This document shows positions 33,148 through 41,836 of a stretch of 52,822 nt of DNA, one piece after another (within the stretch, counting starts at the first letter, position 1; every line of letters starts with the position of its first letter). The stretch is from an uncultured Lachnospiraceae bacterium (GTDB taxonomy: Bacteria > Bacillota > Clostridia > Lachnospirales > Lachnospiraceae), in the NCBI GenBank assembly GCA_947086895.1, contig CAMUAR010000022.1, forward strand, positions 1 to 52,822. The letters run 5' to 3'. The position numbers and the translations under genes were made by a program. The notes under the pieces are model-generated. The model had not been told where the DNA came from. It made no database searches and worked only from the letters and a program-made list of their open reading frames with translations.

Positions 33148-34281
33148 ATGTACAAACTGATATGCAGGGATGGAAGTGCGAAGCGCGGCGAAGTATCCAC
33201 AGTACATGGTGTGATACAGACTCCTGTCTTTATGAATGTTGGTACAGTCGGCGCGATTAAGGGCGCAGTGTCTACAGCGGATTTGCATGACATAGGAACA
33301 CAAGTAGAACTGTCCAATACGTACCATCTTCATGTCAGACCAGGTGACGAGGTGGTAAAAAAACTTGGCGGACTTCACAAATTTATGGTGTGGGACAAGC
33401 CCATATTAACAGATTCTGGTGGATTTCAGGTATTTTCCTTAGCAGGACTTCGCAAAATTAAAGAGGAGGGAGTCTATTTTCATTCCCATGTTGACGGCAG
33501 AAAAATTTTTATGGGTCCAGAGGAAAGTATGCGGATACAGTCCAATTTGGCTTCCACAATCGCCATGGCTTTTGACGAGTGCGCTCCGCACCCGGCGACA
33601 AGGGATTATATGGAGAAATCTGTGGCGAGAACAACGCGCTGGCTTGCGCGCTGCAAGCAGGAAATAACTCGTCTGAACTGTCTTGAAGATACGATCAATC
33701 CGCAGCAAATGTTGTTTGGCATCAATCAGGGAGGAGTGTTTGAGGATATCCGCATAGAACATGCCAAGAGAATAACTGAGTTTGAACTTGACGGTTATGC
33801 GCTCGGAGGTCTTGCAGTTGGGGAAAGCCACGAGGAAATGTACCATATTATTGAAAAGACCGTGCCATATCTTCCTGTTGATAAACCTGTCTATTTGATG
33901 GGAGTAGGAACGCCAGCCAATATTTTGGAGGCGGTGGAGCGGGGCGTTGATTTTTTTGACTGTGTTTATCCTGCAAGGAATGGCAGACATGGACATGCTT
34001 ACACAAATCACGGCAAAATGAATCTGCTTAATGCAAAGTATGAGCTTGATTCTGACCCAATTGAAAAAGATTGCGGCTGTCCGGTTTGCAGACGATACAG
34101 CAGAGCGTATATAAGACATCTGCTCAAAGCCAAGGAAATGCTTGGTCTGAGACTTTTGGTAACTCATAACCTGTACTTCTACAATAAAATGATGGAAGAG
34201 ATCCGAGAAGCGATTGAAAAACAGGAGTATGCGGAGTACAAAAGAAAGAAATTAGCTGGATTTGAGCAGGAAGAAATGTAA
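33148..34281 (+). CDS. tgt: Queuine tRNA-ribosyltransferase
   Basis: This 377-residue enzyme exchanges guanine 34 for a queuosine precursor in GUN-anticodon tRNAs. It has the TIM-barrel motifs TDSGGFQVFSL (about residues 90-100, with the catalytic Asp) and GGLAVGESHEEM. The nucleophile region is FFDCVYPARNGRHGHAY. The zinc site is CGCPVCRRYSRAYIRHLL with a later His in VTHNL. The length is typical. yajC follows 39 bases later in the usual clostridial order. Confidence 0.96.
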   Translation: MYKLICRDGSAKRGEVSTVHGVIQTPVFMNVGTVGAIKGAVSTADLHDIGTQVELSNTYHLHVRPGDEVVKKLGGLHKFMVWDKPILTDSGGFQVFSLAGLRKIKEEGVYFHSHVDGRKIFMGPEESMRIQSNLASTIAMAFDECAPHPATRDYMEKSVARTTRWLARCKQEITRLNCLEDTINPQQMLFGINQGGVFEDIRIEHAKRITEFELDGYALGGLAVGESHEEMYHIIEKTVPYLPVDKPVYLMGVGTPANILEAVERGVDFFDCVYPARNGRHGHAYTNHGKMNLLNAKYELDSDPIEKDCGCPVCRRYSRAYIRHLLKAKEMLGLRLLVTHNLYFYNKMMEEIREAIEKQEYAEYKRKKLAGFEQEEM

Positions 34282-34293
34282 AAAATAATAGAA

Positions 34294-34320
34294 GGCAGTA
34301 ATGCCAGAATGGAGGAAATA
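34294..34320 (+). promoter_or_regulatory. Short hairpin abutting the yajC ribosome binding site
   Basis: GGCA (34294-34297) / TGCC (34302-34305) is followed at once by AGAATGGAGG and the start codon. The stem is only four base pairs, but the layout matches the sites at 1001 and 25262. Confidence 0.3.
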
Positions 34321-34668
34321 ATGAACTTTTTACTATTTTTGACCGAGGGCGGGGATGTTGCTGGCACTGCAGGAGCTGGTACAATGTCGATTGTATCGAT
34401 GCTGATTTATGTTGTTGTGATCGGTGCAGTATTTTATTTCTTGCTGATTCGTCCGCAAAAAAAGCAGCAGAAACAGCAAGATGCACTTGTGAATTCTCTT
34501 GAGATCGGCGATAGTGTTTTGACGACCGCAGGATTTTACGGCGTTGTGATTGACGTGATGGAGGAAGTTATTGTAGTCGAATTTGGAAATAACAAAAATT
34601 GTCGTATCCCAATGAAAAAAACTGCGGTGGTCGAGGTGGAAAAACCGGAAAACAGCGAAGTAAAATAG
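34321..34668 (+). CDS. yajC: Preprotein translocase subunit YajC
   Basis: This 115-residue protein has one membrane helix (about residues 20-42, IVSMLIYVVVIGAVFYFLLI) followed by the signature RPQKKQQKQQ. A soluble domain follows with LEIGDSVLTTAGFYGVVIDV. It associates with SecDF in the Sec translocon. ATG 34321 has GGAGG upstream; an in-frame ATG at 34309 overlaps that site. Its stop lies five bases from the convergent PHP gene. Confidence 0.93.
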   Translation: MNFLLFLTEGGDVAGTAGAGTMSIVSMLIYVVVIGAVFYFLLIRPQKKQQKQQDALVNSLEIGDSVLTTAGFYGVVIDVMEEVIVVEFGNNKNCRIPMKKTAVVEVEKPENSEVK

Positions 34669-34672
34669 GCGG

Positions 34673-35569
34673 TTATATCGTGGAACTCCTGTAAAACAAC
34701 TGGATTTCCTGCCGCATAGAAGGGGGAATCAAAGGGGTGAGAATATCTTTTGGAATTTTTAAGTTTCCCCTTCCAGTGCCAATTTCAATCTCCGGTTTGT
34801 TTGCGCCGTGAAAGTCCGAGCCGCCGGAGATAAGAAGGTTAAACTGCGCGGCGAGCTGTCTGACAAACGCTTCGTCCGTGCCGGTATTTGCGGAATAGAT
34901 CGCCTCAATTCCTGCAAGTCCTGCATCGCTTAAAAGGCTGACAAGCTCTCGGACGCCCTCTGGGGAGAGGTGGTAGAGCAGAGGGTGTGCAAGCACAGGA
35001 ACGCCGCCAGCTTTGCGGATCGTGTCAATCGCTTCCTTCGGCTGCATGTATTCGCGGCGCACATAGTACGGAGTGTCGCTGTCAAGATACTTTCGAAAAG
35101 CTTCTCTGCGGTCTTTGGCATAGCCGTGTTCTACAAGAAAGCGGGCATAGTGCGCCCGTGTAATTACAGTGTCGTTTGTGCCGAACGTCAGGTCTTTTAA
35201 TGTAATTTGAATATTTGCTGTCTGGAGGGCGCGCACCATTTTCTCGTTTCGGATATCGCGGGAGGTGCGGGCCTTTTCAAGTGCGGATACAAGCGCAGGG
35301 TGTTCTGGGTCGATAAAAAGCCCTAAAATATGAATATCGCGCTTTTTGTAATCAGCGGAAAGTTCAACACCCGGAATAACATACAGAAAACGCCCCTGAG
35401 CAGCGAGCTGCTCGGAAGCAGCGCGGGCTTGTGCGATACCATCTACACAATCATGGTCTGTAAGCGCAATCGCAGCAAGCCCTGATTTGGCGGCATAGTT
35501 TACTACTTCAGCCGGAGAAAGAGTACCGTCCGATTTATTTGAGTGGACATGTAAATCAATATATTCCAT
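34673..35569 (-). CDS. PHP domain-containing phosphoesterase (YciV/RNase AM-like)
   Basis: This 298-residue protein has the PHP metal motifs DLHVHSNKSDG near the N-terminus (residues 5-15), ALTDHDCVDG (about 36-45), a later HILGLFIDP and a HPLLYH site, then SGGSDFHGANK near the C-terminus. The length and order match the TrpH/YciV group, which includes a 5'-to-3' exonuclease acting on short RNAs and 3',5'-nucleotide bisphosphates. The exact substrate here is not proven. It ends almost end to end with yajC. Confidence 0.88.
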   Translation of the reverse strand: MEYIDLHVHSNKSDGTLSPAEVVNYAAKSGLAAIALTDHDCVDGIAQARAASEQLAAQGRFLYVIPGVELSADYKKRDIHILGLFIDPEHPALVSALEKARTSRDIRNEKMVRALQTANIQITLKDLTFGTNDTVITRAHYARFLVEHGYAKDRREAFRKYLDSDTPYYVRREYMQPKEAIDTIRKAGGVPVLAHPLLYHLSPEGVRELVSLLSDAGLAGIEAIYSANTGTDEAFVRQLAAQFNLLISGGSDFHGANKPEIEIGTGRGNLKIPKDILTPLIPPSMRQEIQLFYRSSTI

Positions 35570-35754
35570 AAATTTCCTCCAATCTTATCACAATGGTGAA
35601 ATATACAATCTTTGTTGGGGTGTTATTGTTGCTGAAAGCATCGACTTACTTCAAGCAATTTGCTCAAATAACAGAAATCATTCTAAAACATAATTTAGAT
35701 AAGGTTGTCATATAGTTTACCATGCTTTTATAAAAAAGGAAAGGGGAAATTGAT

Positions 35755-36126
35755 ATGGAAAAAGAGATAACAGGCGGATTGCAGGCGATGCATTTTGTAA
35801 AAGCGTTTGTGATGTCGGCGCTGATCACGGCAGTACTGCTGTTAATCTGTGCGTTCTTGCTGCTGAAAACAGAGCTTCCAGAACAGACGCTTGGAATTAT
35901 TCTGGCAGCAGTGGACGCACTGGCAGTATTTACCGGGGGTGTGTACCTTGGAAAAAAAGCAGGTCATCAGAAGTTTTTGTGGGGATTGATTTTTGGGATT
36001 CTCTATTTTATGGTTTATTTGTTGCTCTCGTTTCTGATTGGCGGACCAAAGCTACAGATGCAGAGCGTACTAAAATCGCTGCTTGTTATGGCGGCTGGGG
36101 GAATGATCGGAGGGATGGTAAGTTAG
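35755..36126 (+). CDS. TIGR04086 family membrane protein
   Basis: This is a 123-residue protein with four hydrophobic segments, at about residues 14-37, 43-65, 72-92 and 98-120. The family occurs near yajC/tgt in Clostridia and has no established function. The start (MEKEITGGLQAMHFVKAFVM) has an AAGGGGAAA site. It is a separate unit after a 185-base gap that shows nothing else. Confidence 0.75.
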   Translation: MEKEITGGLQAMHFVKAFVMSALITAVLLLICAFLLLKTELPEQTLGIILAAVDALAVFTGGVYLGKKAGHQKFLWGLIFGILYFMVYLLLSFLIGGPKLQMQSVLKSLLVMAAGGMIGGMVS

Positions 36127-36180
36127 ATAAAATAAAAGTCGCTGGATGGACTTATTTTTCTACATAGTATTACAGTACAA

Positions 36181-36216
36181 CAATCGAGTAGGGAAGGTTT
36201 ATCTTCCCTGCGCATA
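36181..36216 (-). repeat. Terminator-linked repeat, copy 3 (minus strand)
   Basis: Read on the minus strand, it begins TATGCGCAGGGAAGATAAAC directly after the T-run of the terminator at 36217-36253 and ends CTACTCGATTG. It is the shortest intact copy and forms an AGGGAAG / CTTCCCT hairpin. Confidence 0.6.
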
Positions 36217-36253
36217 AAAAAGCCCGAATTCTAAAAAAGGATTCGGGCTTATC
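36217..36253. terminator. Bidirectional intrinsic terminator
   Basis: AAGCCCGAAT (36220-36229) / ATTCGGGCTT (36241-36250) with A/T runs on both sides. It serves the minus-strand Ig-like gene. Confidence 0.85.
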
Positions 36254-36255
36254 TG

Positions 36256-37041
36256 TTAAGGTAAAATTGGATTTTCTTCTGTTGTTATCTCTACTGGGGC
36301 GGAATCCGTTGTTTCATTCGGATCGGTCAAATCACTTTCCGGCTCCGATGTGGGTTCTAAAAGTTCTGGTGTAAAATTTGGGTCCTCCAACAGCTGCTGG
36401 TATGTATCTTCGTCTACTACTGTAACTTTGCAAAAATCATATTTCCCATTGTCAATCAATGTAAAAACATAGGCGGTGCCAACAGATTTTGCAGTGATCC
36501 TTCCGGTGCTGCTGACGGTTGCAATATCGGCGTCTGCAGAATAAAATTTTGCCGACTCTGCCGTGTTAAATGGCAGAAGGATTGTTTTAAGAGTTGTGCG
36601 TCCACCCTCAGCAAGAACGATTTCTGTCCTTGTCCATTTGACATTGATGGCTGGTGGGCCTACAGTGACCTCACAAGTCAAGGTGGTAATGGTTTTACGG
36701 CCTTCTTTTACAGTGACAGTAATTGTCGCGGTACCGTTTGAAATACCGAGAACTACACCGTTTTCATCCACAGTAGCAATTTCTAAGTCGCTCGACTTGA
36801 ATATTGCTTTCTGGTCTTCGGAAAGATTGTAAACCGTGAGCGTGTACTCCGTGTCCTTGACAAGAGTTTTTGTCTTGGCCCTGAGCTTTATCTCAGCCTG
36901 CGCCTCCGCCGCCTGACTGTCGTCCGCCGTCTCAGATACTTCTTTTGCATAAGCAGGGACGAACTTGCCTTCCGGCGAAAACAGAGCAAAGAAAAAAACA
37001 AAACAAAGGACTACGATACACTTTAAGAAAAATTTCTTCAT
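36256..37041 (-). CDS. Exported protein with bacterial Ig-like (BIG2) domains
   Basis: This 261-residue protein has a signal peptide (KKFFLKCIVVLCFVFFFALF). Two Ig-like domains follow at about residues 50-130 and 130-215, with BIG2 features (ATVDENGVVLGISNGTATIT and ADIATVSSTGRITAKSVGTA). The acidic Pro/Thr/Glu tail has no sorting motif. It is likely secreted or wall-associated. The gene is divergent from the response regulator. Confidence 0.8.
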   Translation of the reverse strand: MKKFFLKCIVVLCFVFFFALFSPEGKFVPAYAKEVSETADDSQAAEAQAEIKLRAKTKTLVKDTEYTLTVYNLSEDQKAIFKSSDLEIATVDENGVVLGISNGTATITVTVKEGRKTITTLTCEVTVGPPAINVKWTRTEIVLAEGGRTTLKTILLPFNTAESAKFYSADADIATVSSTGRITAKSVGTAYVFTLIDNGKYDFCKVTVVDEDTYQQLLEDPNFTPELLEPTSEPESDLTDPNETTDSAPVEITTEENPILP

Positions 37042-37186
37042 TGTAGTGCCTCCTGATTCGGTTTCTTTGCGTCACATCCGTCTATATTATAGTATAAGAA
37101 TATGTCAGAATAGTGTCATTGGTGAAGAAAATTTGACTGCTGAAAACCTTGTAGTTTGGCATCGTGTGAAAAAAATGTGAAACCTG

Positions 37187-37215
37187 TTGTTTTTTGTGCA
37201 GAATTTGCATATAAT
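37187..37215 (+). promoter_or_regulatory. Promoter of the two-component operon
   Basis: TTGTTT (37187-37192), a 17-base spacer and a consensus TATAAT (37210-37215), 100 bases before the response regulator start. Confidence 0.6.
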
Positions 37216-37314
37216 AGGAGCATAAATTGGAGTAAGTTCGTGTTTAGACCAGTGCCAATGCAGAATTTTTGGAGGATGCGGCTTTTGTGGTACGCGCAGA
37301 AAGGAGTATTGAAG

Positions 37315-38010
37315 ATGCAATACATATTGATTGCAGATGACAACCCGGATATCACAGATGTGCTTTCGACTTATGCGAAGAAAGAAGGCTATGAGCCTGT
37401 TATTGCTTCGGACGGAGAGGAGGCGTTGCAGCATTTTAAGAAATACAATCCGGGAGTAGTACTGCTGGATGTGATGATGCCGAAACTTGACGGCTATGCA
37501 GTGTGCCGTGAGATTCGCAAAACCTCTGATGTGCCAGTGATTTTGATTACGGCAAGAGGGGAGGATTTCGAGAAGATTATGGGGCTTGATATCGGCGCGG
37601 ACGACTATATTGTCAAGCCGTTCAGCCCAAGTGAAGTGATGGCGCGCGTGCGTGCAGTGCTTCGCCGAATGGCAAAAAAGCCTCAGGAAGAAGCGTCAAA
37701 AAATGTTTTGACCATTGGAAATCTAGTGATAAATTTGGAGGAATATACGCTTACCATAGATGGTCAGAAGATGTCCATGACAAAAAAAGAGATCGAGACA
37801 ATGTGGACATTAGCGAGCAATCCAAACAAAGTGTTCACGCGGGACAACCTTCTTGACAGTCTCTGGGGATTTGATTATTATGGGGATAACCGGACAGTTG
37901 ATTCGCATATCAAGCGTCTGCGTGCGAAACTTGACAGTGTGGAGCATCCACAGTGGTCCATTAAGACAATATGGGGTGTTGGTTATAAATTTGAGATCGA
38001 GATGGCATAG
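37315..38010 (+). CDS. OmpR/PhoB-family response regulator
   Basis: This 231-residue protein has a receiver domain (acidic pocket ADDN near residue 9, phospho-acceptor Asp 52 in LLDVMMPKLDG, Lys in IVKPFSPSE). A C-terminal winged helix follows (about 135-230) with MSMTKKEIETMWTLASNPNK and VDSHIKRLRAKL. ATG 37315 is chosen with AAGGAG upstream; the longer frame from 37156 overlaps the promoter. The sensor kinase gene starts 4 bases after its stop. Target genes are unknown. Confidence 0.94.
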   Translation: MQYILIADDNPDITDVLSTYAKKEGYEPVIASDGEEALQHFKKYNPGVVLLDVMMPKLDGYAVCREIRKTSDVPVILITARGEDFEKIMGLDIGADDYIVKPFSPSEVMARVRAVLRRMAKKPQEEASKNVLTIGNLVINLEEYTLTIDGQKMSMTKKEIETMWTLASNPNKVFTRDNLLDSLWGFDYYGDNRTVDSHIKRLRAKLDSVEHPQWSIKTIWGVGYKFEIEMA

Positions 38011-38013
38011 TTT

Positions 38014-39525
38014 ATGGCGAAGTTCATACGGCTTTTTGCTGAGAGAGGACAAGAAAGAAACCGAAGCAGACTGCTTTTAAAAACATACTTGTGTTTTGCT
38101 TTTATGGTGATTTTGGTCGCAGCGATCATCGGGAGCATTTTTTTGGAAATGTATCAGGATACAACGCGCAGGCAGTACCGCACACAGCTTTCAAATCAGG
38201 CGGAGCGGGTGAAAGCGCGCTTTCAGGAATTTATTCGAAATGAAGATTATCAGGGATGTTTAAGCTATCTTGAGATTCTTCAGGAGATTGAGCAAGTTGA
38301 GATTTGGTCGCTTGCCAACCCGTATTCGGATACGCCGATGAATCAGGCGATGACAACAATTGATTTTTTTGATGTGAAACAAGAAGATTATACAAACCTG
38401 ATTTATTCTGCTTTTTTGGAAAAAGAACGGTTTTTGACAAGTTACAGCGAAATCCATGGTTGTACGATCATGTCGGTCGGTGTTCCAATTCTTGGCAGAA
38501 ATGGCGAAGTGTGCGGTGCGCTTTTGATCAATTCGTCAATGGAGGCGCAAGATCTTGTAATACGTGGAAGTAAATATATGATTTTATACAGTATATTTGC
38601 CGCGCTTGGGATTTCGTTTCTTGTGGCATTTGTGTTTGCAAGACAGTTGTCAAAACCTGTTCAGGAAATGAGGGATACCGCGCTGCTGCTTGCGGAGGGA
38701 AACTATGCTGGAAAGACGGGGATACGACGAAAGGACGAGATTGGAGATTTGGCGCACACGCTCGATTTTCTTGCGGATAAACTGTCGGAAAATGAGAAAG
38801 TACGCAAAAATTTAGAGCAGATGAGATTGGATTTTTTTGCAAATGTGTCTCATGAGCTGCGCACGCCAATCACCGTGATTCGAGCGTACACAGAAACTCT
38901 TGTCGATGGCGTTGTAACGCAGGAGGAAAAAGTACGCCAGTACTACGATAGAATGCTTTTGGAGTGCAAGAGCATGGAACGGCTGGTAGGTGATTTGCTG
39001 CTGTTGTCAAAAATGCAGAATCCAGATTTTGCGGTAGATAAAGAACCAGTAAATCTTGTCCAGATTTTTAACGATATTATACGCAGCGCAGGCACGATCG
39101 GAAAAGAGAAAAAAATCCATATTGTTGTTACACATGAACAGGAGCTGTATATTATTCAAGGAGATTATGACAGACTGCGCCAGATGTTTCTTGTGATTTT
39201 TGACAATGCGGTAAAATTTTCTCCCGAAGGCGGAAATGTGTATGTGTCTATTTGTGAATGTATGCCAGGGCGTGTAGGTGTTTCCATTCGGGATGAAGGC
39301 ATCGGAATTTCCAAAGAAGAACTGCCAAGTATTTTTGAGAAGTTTTATAAATCAAAATTGCGGCAGAATGCAAAAGGTTCCGGTTTAGGGCTTGCCATAG
39401 CAAGACAGATTGCTCTAAAACACGGCGGGGATATCGAAGTAGAAAGCGAGTTAGGGCGAGGGACGGAGTTTCGGTTTTCCTTTGATCTGATTCCAAAGAA
39501 AGAACTGGAGCAGCTGCTGGGATAA
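38014..39525 (+). CDS. Sensor histidine kinase of the OmpR-type system
   Basis: This 503-residue membrane kinase has TM1 at about residues 22-44, an extracellular sensor region at 45-187, TM2 at about 188-209 and a HAMP domain at about 210-262 (KPVQEMRDTALLLAEGNYAG). HisKA has phospho-acceptor His 280 in ANVSHELRTPITV. The HATPase has an N box near FDNAVKFSP and G boxes RDEGIGIS and GSGLGLAIARQ. It phosphorylates the adjacent response regulator. The signal is unknown; the extracellular part resembles a dCache-like or related sensor only in size. Confidence 0.94.
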   Translation: MAKFIRLFAERGQERNRSRLLLKTYLCFAFMVILVAAIIGSIFLEMYQDTTRRQYRTQLSNQAERVKARFQEFIRNEDYQGCLSYLEILQEIEQVEIWSLANPYSDTPMNQAMTTIDFFDVKQEDYTNLIYSAFLEKERFLTSYSEIHGCTIMSVGVPILGRNGEVCGALLINSSMEAQDLVIRGSKYMILYSIFAALGISFLVAFVFARQLSKPVQEMRDTALLLAEGNYAGKTGIRRKDEIGDLAHTLDFLADKLSENEKVRKNLEQMRLDFFANVSHELRTPITVIRAYTETLVDGVVTQEEKVRQYYDRMLLECKSMERLVGDLLLLSKMQNPDFAVDKEPVNLVQIFNDIIRSAGTIGKEKKIHIVVTHEQELYIIQGDYDRLRQMFLVIFDNAVKFSPEGGNVYVSICECMPGRVGVSIRDEGIGISKEELPSIFEKFYKSKLRQNAKGSGLGLAIARQIALKHGGDIEVESELGRGTEFRFSFDLIPKKELEQLLG

Positions 39526-39663
39526 ACTTAGTGATGGACTTGTATTTCTATTTAAAAAAGTACTAAATAAAAAATGTTTGATAAAGATGAATGACAACTT
39601 AGATAAAATAGACAAGTTTTCCAATATTTTACGATAAAAATACAAAAAAGTATAAGAAATCCC

Positions 39664-39692
39664 TTGATTTTTTATGAAAATTCGGATATACT
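39664..39692 (+). promoter_or_regulatory. Promoter of 6S RNA
   Basis: TTGATT (39664-39669), a 17-base spacer and TATACT (39687-39692) give a start near 39699. Confidence 0.65.
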
Positions 39693-39699
39693 ATGACTA

Positions 39700-39885
39700 T
39701 ATTCCTGGGGTGTTCGATAATTCCTGTTATTTTGAACCTACATCACTTTAAACGGGATTCCTACATTGTTGAGTGGATGCCAGGCCTCCGTTTGCAGTGG
39801 AAGGCAGTAAGCTCAATTGCGGTTACCCACCTAGCTTTGCTAGGAGTCAAAATACAGGAAACGGCATTCTGGGGTATTACGGGAA
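39700..39885 (+). ncRNA. ssrS: 6S RNA
   Basis: The region is GC-rich compared with its flanks and has the 6S layout. The closing stem has CCTGTTATTTTGA (39723-39735) pairing with TCAAAATACAGG (39847-39858). Outer pairing of the two ends (CCTGGGG near 39703, CATTCTGGGG near 39865) is rich in G-U. The interior has a large bubble and an apical part with GGATGCCAGGCCTCC. 6S RNA binds sigma-A RNA polymerase as an open-promoter mimic. I recognise the sequence type from other Lachnospiraceae. The exact ends are approximate. Confidence 0.75.
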
Positions 39886-39909
39886 AAAGATGATAAGAAA
39901 CGAAAGTGT

Positions 39910-39943
39910 AAGGGCGAAGTCTTAGGGCTTCGCCCTTGTTATT
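39910..39943 (+). terminator. Intrinsic terminator downstream of 6S RNA
   Basis: AAGGGCGAAG (39910-39919) / CTTCGCCCTT (39928-39937) with a short, interrupted T-run. Confidence 0.75.
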
Positions 39944-40018
39944 ATGCGCAGACCCGTGCAGTGGAATTATGCCGCTGGCGCGGCGAGTAGGGAGGACAAA
40001 CCTTCCCTGCTCGATTGC
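39943..40018 (+). repeat. Terminator-linked repeat, copy 4
   Basis: It begins TATGCGCAGACCCGTGCAG just after the 6S terminator, forms a hairpin GAGTAGGGAGG / CCTTCCCTGCTC and ends CTCGATTGC. This is the best-preserved long copy. Confidence 0.65.
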
Positions 40019-40116
40019 GCGGGCAGGAGGAAAAGCGTTCTCACGCTCGATAATAAATCGCACAGATGAAATAAAAGATACAGCAAAGCTGCCGCAAAAA
40101 AAACTGATTTGTATTG

Positions 40117-40145
40117 TTGCTTTTTTTAGGAAAATAGGATATAAT
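40117..40145 (+). promoter_or_regulatory. Promoter upstream of glmM
   Basis: TTGCTT (40117-40122), a 17-base spacer and TATAAT (40140-40145). The leader to 40323 is about 170 bases and AT-rich, with no recognised riboswitch; in particular I could not recognise a glmS ribozyme. Confidence 0.55.
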
Positions 40146-40322
40146 GTGCGCTGAGATAATTTTAGAAAGAGTACAAAATGCAGACAACATAATTGTAAAC
40201 AAAAAACAGAACAATTTGCAGAATATCTTGAAGTTTTATACAAAAATAATTGGGAAGGCTGGATTATTGAAAACCTATTGAAATTTAGGAAAGGAGTGCG
40301 CCGTGGAAATGGCGTTTTTGAT

Positions 40323-41669
40323 ATGGGAAAATATTTTGGAACAGACGGCTTTCGAGGAGAGGCAAATGTTACTTTAACGGCGGAGCAGGCATACAAAGTG
40401 GGGCGTTTTCTCGGCTGGTATTACGGAAAAGATCACAAGGCGAATGTTGTGATTGGAAAGGATACAAGAAGATCGAGTTATATGTTGGAGGATGCGCTTT
40501 CTGCGGGGCTTACAGCAAGCGGCGCAGATGTGTACCTGCTCCATGTAACCACAACGCCGAGCGTGTCCTATGTTGTGAGAAGTGAAAATTTTGATTGCGG
40601 TATTATGATTTCTGCAAGCCACAATCCATATTATGATAATGGCATTAAAGTGATCAACAGCAACGGTTACAAGCTGGAGGCGGAGGTTGAGGATAAAATT
40701 GAGGCGTATCTGGACGGAGGAATTGGAGAACTTCCCGTTGCAACGCGCGATAAAATTGGGCGAACGGTGGACTACTCGCTTGGACGTCACCGCTACATAG
40801 GCTATTTAATCTCGCTTGCGACAAGATCCTTTTCAAATATGAAGATTGGGCTTGACTTGGCGAACGGCTCCGCGACTACGGTAGCAAAAGGCGTGTTTGA
40901 TACTCTGGGCGCAAAGACGTTTGTGATTAACAGCGAGCCAAATGGATTAAATATCAATGCAGAGTGCGGATCAACACATATTGAACGGCTGCAGCAGTTT
41001 GTTGTGGAAAATGGTCTGAATGCAGGGTTTGCTTATGACGGCGATGCGGATCGGTGTCTGTGCGTGGATGAGAATGGGCGCGTGCTTTCCGGGGATGCTA
41101 TTATGTATTTGTGCGGCTGCTATATGAAAGAGCACGGTGAGTTGAACAACGATACAATTGTGACAACGGTAATGTCAAATCTTGGCTTGTACAAGGCTCT
41201 TGATGCAAAGGGAATCCGCTATGAAAAGACCGCAGTTGGAGATAAGTATGTGTATGAAAATATGATGAACAATGGGCATTGTCTTGGCGGCGAGGATTCC
41301 GGGCATATTATTTTCAGCAAACATGCAGTGACAGGAGATGGAATTTTAACCTCCTTAAAAGTGATGGAGGTCATGCTTGAGAAAAAAATGAAACTTTCCG
41401 AGCTTGTAAAAGATCTTTCCATCTATCCTCAGCTGTTGAAAAATGTGCGCGTGACAGATAAAGAAAAAGCGATGCAGGAAAAAAGCGTGCTGTGCGAGGT
41501 GGAGCGGGTGGAAAAGGAGCTGGGAAGCAACGGCAGAATACTTGTCCGCGGAAGTGGAACCGAGCCGGTAGTGCGCGTTATGGTTGAAGCTGCGACAAAT
41601 GAAATTTGTATAGATAAAGTAGAGCAGATTGTGAAGGCACTGAAAGAATGTGGATTTGTCTGTGAATAA
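40323..41669 (+). CDS. glmM: Phosphoglucosamine mutase
   Basis: This 448-residue enzyme converts glucosamine-6-P to glucosamine-1-P for peptidoglycan precursors. It starts MGKYFGTDGFRGEAN. The phosphoserine loop is GIMISASHNPYYDNGIKVI (about residues 93-111), the metal site is DGDADRCL (about 239-246), a sugar-binding region is GGEDSGHII, and the phosphate-binding C-terminus is VRGSGTEPVVRVMVE. ATG 40323 gives the family start. A GTG at 40296 would lie closer to a clear AGGA site and cannot be excluded. Confidence 0.95.
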   Translation: MGKYFGTDGFRGEANVTLTAEQAYKVGRFLGWYYGKDHKANVVIGKDTRRSSYMLEDALSAGLTASGADVYLLHVTTTPSVSYVVRSENFDCGIMISASHNPYYDNGIKVINSNGYKLEAEVEDKIEAYLDGGIGELPVATRDKIGRTVDYSLGRHRYIGYLISLATRSFSNMKIGLDLANGSATTVAKGVFDTLGAKTFVINSEPNGLNINAECGSTHIERLQQFVVENGLNAGFAYDGDADRCLCVDENGRVLSGDAIMYLCGCYMKEHGELNNDTIVTTVMSNLGLYKALDAKGIRYEKTAVGDKYVYENMMNNGHCLGGEDSGHIIFSKHAVTGDGILTSLKVMEVMLEKKMKLSELVKDLSIYPQLLKNVRVTDKEKAMQEKSVLCEVERVEKELGSNGRILVRGSGTEPVVRVMVEAATNEICIDKVEQIVKALKECGFVCE

Positions 41670-41739
41670 AAACAGAAGAGCAATCCTTCATTATTTTATA
41701 AATTTTGAAAAAAAGATAGCTTTTCTGGAAAAAACATGA

Positions 41740-41745
41740 TATAAT
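41740..41745 (+). promoter_or_regulatory. Extended -10 promoter of the trigger factor gene
   Basis: TGATATAAT (TATAAT at 41740-41745 with a TGn extension) and a poor -35 box, about 90 bases before the start. Confidence 0.5.
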
Positions 41746-41836
41746 GGGGCGAAATTATAATGAGTTCTTGTGCCATTATATATATGCTTCCGGCAGAGCG
41801 GCTGGCGGCATTCTTGGATTTAAGGAGGAAAAACGA

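Noticed and set aside
39693..39893. 66-residue open frame
   Set aside because: It lies across the 6S RNA and has no ribosome binding site or protein-like composition.
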